NCBI RefSeq assembly: GCF_900156695.1
Contig: NZ_FTOM01000002.1
Location: 124,001 to 188,000 of the forward strand
Direction of reading: 5' to 3'
Origin: Phaeovulum vinaykumarii
GTDB taxonomy: Bacteria; Pseudomonadota; Alphaproteobacteria; Rhodobacterales; Rhodobacteraceae
DNA: 64,000 nt
Made by a program: the position numbers and the translations under genes. This document shows positions 58,274 through 64,000 of this stretch, piece after piece (position 1 is the stretch's first letter; each line of letters begins with the position of its first letter). Under the pieces are notes generated by a model that ran no database searches, was not told the origin of the DNA, and saw nothing but the letters and a program-made list of their open reading frames with translations.

Positions 58274-59163
58274 AGGTGCTGGGCCCCTGGGTCTGGGTGA
58301 CGCTGGCGGCAGCAGCGGTGCAGACCGCGCGCTTCATGCTGCAAAAGCGCCTCAAGGGGCTGGGCCTGTCGACCGGCGGGGCGACCTTCTCGCGGTTCCT
58401 GTTCGGGGCGCCGATCGCGGGGCTGGCCGCGGCGGTGCTGATGGTGTCGCGCGGCTATGCCCTGCCCGAGCTGCCGGCGCGGTTCTGGGTCTTCGCGCTG
58501 GGCGGCGGCGCGGCGCAGGTCACAGCCACCTTCCTGACCGTGGCGCTGTTTTCCCTGCGCAATTTCGCCGTGGGCGTGGCTTTCACCAAGACCGAGACGG
58601 TGCAGGTCGCGCTGTTCTCTGCCGTCATCCTGGGCGAGACGCTGCCCGCCCCGGCCCTGGCGGCCATCGGCGTGGGGGTGCTGGGGGTGGGCCTTCTGTC
58701 GGGCGCGCAGGGGGGCGGCTTCGACCGGCGCGCGGCGCTCTACGGGATCGGGGCGGGGGCGCTTTTCGGGGTGTCGGCCATCGGCTATCGCGGTGCGACG
58801 CTGGCGCTTGACCTCCCCGCCCCCGAGGCCCGCGCGCTGCTGGCGCTGGCCTTCGTGACCGCGGCGCAGGCGCTGGGCATGGCGCTTTGGCTGCGTTGGC
58901 GCGAGGCGGGCGAGCTGGCGCGCGTCGTCGCGGCCTGGCGGCGCACGATCTGGGTGGGGGTGACGGGCGTCGCGGGTTCGGCGCTGTGGTTCACGGCCTT
59001 TGCGCTTGAAAATGCCGCGCGGGTCCGGGCGCTGGGCCAGATCGAGATCGTCTTCACGCTGCTGGTGTCGGCGCTGGTCTTCCGCGAGCGGCTGCATCTG
59101 CGCGAAGGCGTTGGCATCGCGCTGGTCGTGCTTTCGGTCATCGGGATCGTTCTGGCGCGCTGA
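58267..59163 (+). CDS. EamA/DMT-family transporter
   Basis: This 298-residue protein has about ten membrane helices in two EamA repeats; conserved parts include NFAVGVAFTKTETVQVALFS and AARVRALGQIEIVFTLLVSA with a C-terminal FRERLHLREGVGIALVVLSV. Substrate unknown. It overlaps the lipocalin gene by 7 bp and the convergent GGCT gene by 26 bp. Confidence 0.82.
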   Translation: MVEVLGPWVWVTLAAAAVQTARFMLQKRLKGLGLSTGGATFSRFLFGAPIAGLAAAVLMVSRGYALPELPARFWVFALGGGAAQVTATFLTVALFSLRNFAVGVAFTKTETVQVALFSAVILGETLPAPALAAIGVGVLGVGLLSGAQGGGFDRRAALYGIGAGALFGVSAIGYRGATLALDLPAPEARALLALAFVTAAQALGMALWLRWREAGELARVVAAWRRTIWVGVTGVAGSALWFTAFALENAARVRALGQIEIVFTLLVSALVFRERLHLREGVGIALVVLSVIGIVLAR

Positions 59164-59674
59164 GATACGCGCGGTGATCCGCGATCCCGGCCCTGGCCAG
59201 CGCCGATACCGCCGCTTGCCGGGCCGGGCGCGCGGGGTCGGGATCGGGCGTCCAGGGATGGGCGGCCAGCCGGGCTTGATGCGCGGGGTCCGGCGCCCCG
59301 GCCACGCAGAGCGCCAGATACCAGCCAAAGGGCAAAAGCCCCGTCTCCCTCCGGCAGGCGACATAGCTCAGCGCGCGGGCGGGCCGACCGTCGGGGCCGA
59401 TCACGTCGATCTCCACCCGGTCATAGCCGATCCCGCGCCCCTCGGCCCGGTCCAGCGGCGCCAGATCGCCCGGTTCAAGCTGGAACAGCACCCCCGGCAG
59501 CGCGCCCGGACCGGGGCAGAGCGTGGCCTTGCCCGAGCCGTCGCGCCCGCGCTTGGCAAAGGCCAGATCGTGCCCCGGCGCGCGGCCCGCCCCGATCAGC
59601 CGCGCGCCCCGGCAGCGCGCCCGCAGCCGGGTTTCCAGCATGTTCGAGCCATAGGCGAAATAGAGAAGCCCCAT
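59138..59674 (-). CDS. Gamma-glutamylcyclotransferase-like protein
   Basis: This 178-residue protein begins MGLLYFAYGSNMLETRLRAR, the GGCT/AIG2 YGSNM motif, followed by GVLFQLEPGDLAPLDRAEG, where Glu at the end is in the catalytic position. The family opens gamma-glutamyl amine bonds to 5-oxoproline. Exact substrate is unclear. Tail-to-tail overlap of 26 bp with the DMT gene. Confidence 0.82.
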   Translation of the reverse strand: MGLLYFAYGSNMLETRLRARCRGARLIGAGRAPGHDLAFAKRGRDGSGKATLCPGPGALPGVLFQLEPGDLAPLDRAEGRGIGYDRVEIDVIGPDGRPARALSYVACRRETGLLPFGWYLALCVAGAPDPAHQARLAAHPWTPDPDPARPARQAAVSALARAGIADHRAYLSAPERSR

Positions 59675-59698
59675 CCCCCGTGCCCCATTCCCTGCGCC

Positions 59699-60937
59699 CT
59701 AGTCCACCACCCGCCGGGTGATCGCATCGCCCGTGCGCAGCCCCGCGGGCGGATAGAGAACGACCGTCTCGCCGGCCGCCAGCCCCGCCGTGACCGCGGC
59801 CTCGATGCCGTTGTCCGGGCCCAGCGTGATCGCCCGCCGTTCGGCGCGCCCGTCCTGCATCACGAAGACCGACGGGCCGTCGGCCCCGCGCACCACCGCG
59901 CCTGAGGGCAGCTTCAGCGCCGCTTCGGCCTGCCAGATCACGATCCGCGCCTCGACCCGGTAGCCGTGGCCCAGCCCCGCGCGCGCCTCGGCCGGGCTGT
60001 CGAGCCGCACCACCGCCGTGACGCGCTGTTCCTCGACCCCCAGCGCCGAGGTCTTGGTGATCCCGAAGGGCTCGATCCGCTCGACCGTGCCGGCCAGGGG
60101 CGCCGGTCCGCCCCACTCCTCGATCCGCACCGGATCGCCCGCGCGCACCCGCACCGCGTCGGCCGAGAGCAGCTCGACCACCACCTCGAGGCCCTCGGCC
60201 ACATTGCCCACCTCGAGAAGCGGCGCGCCCGCGGGCAGGATGGTCTCGTCCTCCTGGATCACGCGCAGGACGCGGCCGTCGATGGGCGACAGGATCGGGA
60301 TCTCGTCGCCCAGCTGCGCCTCGAGGGCGGCGACAAGGCCGCGGTCCTCGAAGCCGATCAGCTGGGCCCGCGCGGTCTGAAGCTCGGCCTGGCGCTGGGC
60401 GATGGCGGCGCGGGCGGTGTGGCGGCGGGCCTCGGCGGCGCGGGCGGCACTTTCGGCGCGGTCGAGCGCCGCCTGCGAGACGGTGCCGCTGCCCGCAAGC
60501 GCCCGGGCGCGGGCGCGGTCGGCCTCGGCCAGGTCCAGATCGGCCTCGGCGGCCTCGAGATCGGCGCGCGCCACCTCGAGGCCGGCCTCCGCCGCCGCGA
60601 CCGCCGCGCGCGCCTGTTCGCGCGTGCGCACGTCCAGAACCGCGGGGTTCGTGGGCCGCATTCGCGCCAGCACGGTGGAATTGGCCGTGACCGGATCGCC
60701 CGGACGCAGCGTCACCCGCAGCAGCCGCCCCTCGACCGGGGTCGACACGACATAGCTGTCGCGCACCCGCGTGCGCCCGTCCTCGTCGATGGTCAGCGCA
60801 AGCGGGCCGCGGCTGACCTGGCCCAGATCCACCATGACCGGCTGGGCGCGAAAGGCCCAGGCCAGCACCCCGCCCACCAGCACCAGCGTGGACAGGATCA
60901 GGAACGGGCGGGACAGGCGTCGGGCGGTGAAGGGCAT
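59699..60937 (-). CDS. HlyD-family periplasmic adaptor of ABC exporter
   Basis: This 412-residue membrane-fusion protein has an N-terminal membrane anchor (about 10-30), a biotinyl-lipoyl half (VEGRLLRVTLRPGDPVTANS), a long helical hairpin rich in Ala/Glu (about 100-190), the second lipoyl half SPIDGRVLRVIQEDETILPA, and beta-barrel domains. It would link the FtsX-type permease, encoded 3 bp away on the same strand, to the outer membrane. Confidence 0.88.
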   Translation of the reverse strand: MPFTARRLSRPFLILSTLVLVGGVLAWAFRAQPVMVDLGQVSRGPLALTIDEDGRTRVRDSYVVSTPVEGRLLRVTLRPGDPVTANSTVLARMRPTNPAVLDVRTREQARAAVAAAEAGLEVARADLEAAEADLDLAEADRARARALAGSGTVSQAALDRAESAARAAEARRHTARAAIAQRQAELQTARAQLIGFEDRGLVAALEAQLGDEIPILSPIDGRVLRVIQEDETILPAGAPLLEVGNVAEGLEVVVELLSADAVRVRAGDPVRIEEWGGPAPLAGTVERIEPFGITKTSALGVEEQRVTAVVRLDSPAEARAGLGHGYRVEARIVIWQAEAALKLPSGAVVRGADGPSVFVMQDGRAERRAITLGPDNGIEAAVTAGLAAGETVVLYPPAGLRTGDAITRRVVD

Positions 60938-60940
60938 GGG

Positions 60941-63304
60941 TCACTCGCGTGTCTTGAGAACGGTGATGGGGTCGGTGCGGGCCAGATCGCGCGCCACCAG
61001 CGCGCCGGAGACGAGCGCCGCGATCAGGACATAGAGCGCCGCCATCCCCTGCGCGGCGGGGTCGAAACCGGTAGGAATGCGGTAGAGTTCGGTCGAGAAG
61101 CCGCGCGCGATGGCGATGGAAAGGCCATGCCCCAGCGCCGCCCCCGCCGGCAGCGCGGCCAGCGTGATCAGCGCCAGTTCCCCCAGAAGGACAAAGGCGG
61201 TCTCGGCCTTGGTGAAGCCCATCACCCGCAGCGCGGCCAGATCGCGGGCGCGTTCGGCATGTCCGATGCGCGCGGCGTTGTAGATGATGCCGAAGGTGAT
61301 GACGAAGGCCACCGCGCCCAGCACGAAACGCGTGGCGCCGGCGCCGGTGTCCATCAGCTCGCGCAGGGCGCGCCGGGCATCGGTGGCCACGCTGACGCCA
61401 GCCACCTGCGGCATCGCCTTGAGGCGACGATAGAGCGCGGGCGCCGCGGCCGGGTCCAGCCGCAGATGCACGCCCGACACCTGTCCCGGCGCATCGACGG
61501 CCCGCCCCAGCGCGTCCAGCCGCATGTAGGCGGGCGCGCCCATCAGGCTCTGGGCCACCTGCGCCACGGGCAGCGCGAGGCGGGGCTGGGCGCCCTCGCG
61601 GATCTCGGCGATCAGCCGGTCGCCGGGCGCCAGATGCAGGATCTCGGCCAGCGTCTGCGAGACGACGACGCCCCGTTCGGGAAGCACGATCGGGGCCATG
61701 TCGGCGCCGATTGGGCGCACGAGGCCCGCATCGGGGGCGATCCCGCTGAGGCTGCCGCGGTGGGTATGGGCGCCATTGCGCAGGATCGCGGGCACCTCGC
61801 GGAAGGGCTCGACCCGGATCACGCCCGCCATCCGCCCCATTTCCAACGCGGCCTTTTCCGACAGCGGATGGGTGAAGATCACGGTCGCGTCCGAGCGGTC
61901 GAGAAGCGTGAAGCTGAGCGTGATCATCCGGTCGAAGCCGCCGTAGATCGTGGTCATGCCTGCGGCCAGCGCCATCCCCCCCGCGATCCCCGCCGACAGC
62001 GCCGCCATCCGCAAGGGCGCGCGGATCACCCGGCGCAGCACCATCCGCGTCGGCTGATCGAGAAGCCGGCCCAGCGCCCCGGACAGGGGGCGCGCACGCG
62101 AATAATCGGCCGGGGCGGGCGGGCGCATCGCCTCGGCCGGGGCCAGGCGGAACACCCGGCGCAGGACGAACACGCCCCCGGCCGAAGCCGCGCCGATGCT
62201 GGTCAGCACGCCGGTGACGAAGGCGCCCGGATCGGGGCGGAAGATCAGGAAGGGAAAGTGGTAGAATTGCGCATAGACCCGCACCATGCCGCGCCCCGCC
62301 GCGACCCCCAGAAGGCAGCCCGCCAGCGCCCCCAGCACGGCGATCACCAGCACCAGCTTCATGTAGTGCGCGCCGATCTCGCGGCCGCGGTAGCCGAAGG
62401 CCTTGAGAAGGCCGATCTCCTCGCGCTCGGCCTCGACCAGGCGGGCGGCGACGATGTTCAGAAGAAAGGCCGCGACCGCCAGGAACAGCGGCGGAACCAC
62501 CCGGTTCATGGTGCCCAGGCTCTCGATCTCCTCGCTGACGAAACGGTCCGACACCAGCGTGTCGCGCGCCATCGCCCCGGTGCCGCCATAGGGGGCCAGC
62601 ACCCGGTCGATGCGGTCCAGAACCTCCGCCAGGCGCGCATCGCGCGACAGGGCAAAGAGCGCGGCGTTGAAGGCGCCGTCCATGTCATAGGCCGCGGCAA
62701 GCGCCGTGCGGCGCATCCAGAACACCCCGAACCGCGCCGGGTCGGGCGACATCTCGCCGGGCACGGCGACGTAGAGATGTTCGGGGCTCTGGGCCAGGCC
62801 CACGATCTTCAGATCCATGCGCGCGCCGTTCATCGTGGCCGCGATCCGGTCGCCCAGGCGAAGCCCATGCGCGCGGGCAAAGGCGTCAAGAACCACCACG
62901 GCGTCGCGCGCAGCGGTGGGCGGAAGCTGCCCCGCCGTCAGATGCAGCAGCATCAGCCGCTGCGGCCCGCGGTCGGGCAGGGACAGCGCCTGGGCCTGCA
63001 CCGGCACGTCATGGCCCGGCATGTCCAGAAGGGCGGCCCCGTCGATCCGCCCTTCCGCCCCCGCCACGCCGGGGATCGCGGCCAGCCGCTCCAGCACCGC
63101 ATCGGGCGCGCGGGTCAGCGGGGCCACCACATCGGCCATGCGGTTGCGTTCGTAATAGGCGCGCCGCGTCTCGGAGAGCGAGGTGACAAGCCCGCTCATC
63201 ATCACCTGAAGCAGCACCCCCATGGCGATCACCGCGGCAATGGCCAGAGCCTGCCCCCGCATCCGCGCCAGATCGCGCAGGAGCTTGCGGTCGAGCGGGC
63301 TCAC
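60941..63304 (-). CDS. FtsX-type ABC transporter permease (duplicated)
   Basis: This 787-residue permease starts at a GTG that overlaps the ATPase stop (GTGA). A membrane helix (about 17-36) is followed by a periplasmic domain, three helices (about 280-420), then a second helix, periplasmic domain and three helices near the C-terminus; two FtsX domains are thus visible ([20 protein letters not shown] and [20 protein letters not shown]). The arrangement recalls YbbP-like or DevC-like exporters. Longer ORF up to 63460 overlaps the ATPase gene and is not used. Confidence 0.85.
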   Translation of the reverse strand: MSPLDRKLLRDLARMRGQALAIAAVIAMGVLLQVMMSGLVTSLSETRRAYYERNRMADVVAPLTRAPDAVLERLAAIPGVAGAEGRIDGAALLDMPGHDVPVQAQALSLPDRGPQRLMLLHLTAGQLPPTAARDAVVVLDAFARAHGLRLGDRIAATMNGARMDLKIVGLAQSPEHLYVAVPGEMSPDPARFGVFWMRRTALAAAYDMDGAFNAALFALSRDARLAEVLDRIDRVLAPYGGTGAMARDTLVSDRFVSEEIESLGTMNRVVPPLFLAVAAFLLNIVAARLVEAEREEIGLLKAFGYRGREIGAHYMKLVLVIAVLGALAGCLLGVAAGRGMVRVYAQFYHFPFLIFRPDPGAFVTGVLTSIGAASAGGVFVLRRVFRLAPAEAMRPPAPADYSRARPLSGALGRLLDQPTRMVLRRVIRAPLRMAALSAGIAGGMALAAGMTTIYGGFDRMITLSFTLLDRSDATVIFTHPLSEKAALEMGRMAGVIRVEPFREVPAILRNGAHTHRGSLSGIAPDAGLVRPIGADMAPIVLPERGVVVSQTLAEILHLAPGDRLIAEIREGAQPRLALPVAQVAQSLMGAPAYMRLDALGRAVDAPGQVSGVHLRLDPAAAPALYRRLKAMPQVAGVSVATDARRALRELMDTGAGATRFVLGAVAFVITFGIIYNAARIGHAERARDLAALRVMGFTKAETAFVLLGELALITLAALPAGAALGHGLSIAIARGFSTELYRIPTGFDPAAQGMAALYVLIAALVSGALVARDLARTDPITVLKTRE

Positions 63305-64000
63305 CACACCACCTCGGCGGGCGAAAGGCGGGTGGCGTTTTCCCGCATGTCGGCGATCTGCCCGTCGCTCAGCCGCACGACGCGATGGGCCAGCCCGGCG
63401 ATGCTGGCGGCATGGGTGACCATCAGCACGGTGGCGCCCAGCCGGGCGTTGACGTCGCACAGCACCTCGAGGACGGCGCGGCCCGTGGCGCTGTCCAGCG
63501 CGCCGGTGGGTTCGTCGCAGAACAGGACTTCGGGCTGTTTGGCGATGGCGCGGGCGATGGCCACGCGCTGTTGCTCGCCGCCCGACAATTGCGCCGGGAA
63601 ATGATCGGCCCGCGCGCCCAGCCCCACCAGCGCCAGCGCCTCGGCGGCGGGCATGGGCGCGCGCGCGATCTCGGTGACAAGTTCGACATTCTCGCGCGCG
63701 GTCAGCCCCGGCATGAGGTTGTAGAACTGGAAGACAAAGCCCACATGGTCGCGCCGATAGCGGGTCAGCGCGGCGTCGCTCAGGCCCGTCAGCTCGGTGC
63801 CCTGAAAGCGCACGCTGCCCGCGCTGGGCCGGTCAAGCCCGCCCAGGATGTTGAGAAGCGTGGATTTCCCCGACCCCGAGGCCCCCAGCATCACCACGAT
63901 CTCGCCCGCGGGGATGTCCAGATCCACGCCGCGCAGCGCCTGCACCGCGCTGCGGCCTTCGCCATAGACGCGCGTCACGCCGCGCAGGGAAAAGGCGGGG
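63301..64000 (-). CDS. ABC transporter ATP-binding protein, 5' end outside window
   Basis: At least 225 residues of a LolD/MacB/DevA-type ATPase are present. Walker [11 protein letters not shown]-loop [16 protein letters not shown], signature [14 protein letters not shown], Walker [15 protein letters not shown] and the switch His in VTHAAS are intact. The frame stays open to the last base and the text [13 protein letters not shown] upstream of the first GTG looks like normal N-terminal sequence, so the true start is beyond 64000. With the permease and adaptor it forms a three-gene export system; substrate unknown. Confidence 0.87.
   Translation of the reverse strand, partial: PAFSLRGVTRVYGEGRSAVQALRGVDLDIPAGEIVVMLGASGSGKSTLLNILGGLDRPSAGSVRFQGTELTGLSDAALTRYRRDHVGFVFQFYNLMPGLTARENVELVTEIARAPMPAAEALALVGLGARADHFPAQLSGGEQQRVAIARAIAKQPEVLFCDEPTGALDSATGRAVLEVLCDVNARLGATVLMVTHAASIAGLAHRVVRLSDGQIADMRENATRLSPAEVVW

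Noticed and set aside
59966-63604. 1212-codon open frame antisense to the exporter genes
   Set aside because: Shadow ORF rich in Arg, His and Gly; the minus-strand adaptor, permease and ATPase have clear domains.

Overview
The window is high-GC DNA from an alphaproteobacterium, almost certainly of the Rhodobacter/Paracoccus group (Rhodobacteraceae sensu lato). I infer this from gene content and order: hemN-fnrL-usp-ccoNOQP-ccoGHIS with FNR boxes, mdh-mcl2-mch-sdhCDAB (ethylmalonyl-CoA pathway next to the TCA cycle), class I lysyl-tRNA synthetase, and phaA-phaB. No rRNA or tRNA gene is visible.

Layout. 1-1637: end of a dipeptide epimerase gene and a D-amino-acid transaminase. 1786-14388: the microaerobic module, with anaerobic coproporphyrinogen oxidase hemN, its regulator fnrL, a tail-anchored unknown, a tandem universal stress protein, the cbb3 oxidase operon ccoNOQP, and its maturation operon ccoGHIS. 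Four TTGA-N6-TCAA boxes sit at the expected promoters. 14478-20940: penicillin-binding D,D-carboxypeptidase, HAD hydrolase, clpS, an RsmC-like methyltransferase, an SDR protein lacking the catalytic lysine, a small lipoprotein, and aerobic coproporphyrinogen oxidase hemF.

20961-23230 is the odd region. It is a 2.25-kb insertion of lower GC with 25-bp terminal inverted repeats (one mismatch) and a 10-bp target duplication, placed between convergent hemF and smpB. On one strand it carries a broken zinc-ribbon transposase-like gene, a JAB/JAMM (deubiquitinase-like) gene frameshifted inside its metal-binding motif, and a frameshifted membrane-protein gene overlapping the JAB gene by ATGA. It looks like a decaying transposon with a JAB plus membrane-protein passenger pair.

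23253-36536: smpB, a 2TM potassium-channel-like protein, malate dehydrogenase, (3S)-malyl-CoA thioesterase, nnrU, a DUF1737 protein, mesaconyl-CoA hydratase, sdhCDA-lipoprotein-sdhB, a ClbS/DfsB-like protein, greA and ETF-ubiquinone oxidoreductase. Together these form a carbon-assimilation and quinone-reduction block. 36715-44627: TPR protein, ispE, long-chain polyprenyl diphosphate synthase (quinone tail), DUF2007, TrmN6-like methyltransferase, a DUF465 small protein, a YddG-like exporter and the PHB genes phaB and phaA.

44830-64000: an EAL phosphodiesterase divergent from a PAS protein, a GMC oxidoreductase, a TerB-like protein, lysK, DUF167, nitroreductase, a CysZ/EI24 membrane protein, ccmF-ccmH (cytochrome c maturation, which also serves the cbb3 c-type subunits), a PaaG-like hydratase, an aldo/keto reductase, two small lipoproteins, a DMT exporter, a gamma-glutamylcyclotransferase-like protein, and an HlyD-adaptor/FtsX-permease/ATPase export system that runs off the window end.

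Starts were moved from the longest ORF to the codon with a Shine-Dalgarno sequence or family-typical N-terminus where the sequence allowed. Functions rest on motif and family recognition by eye; no database search was run.
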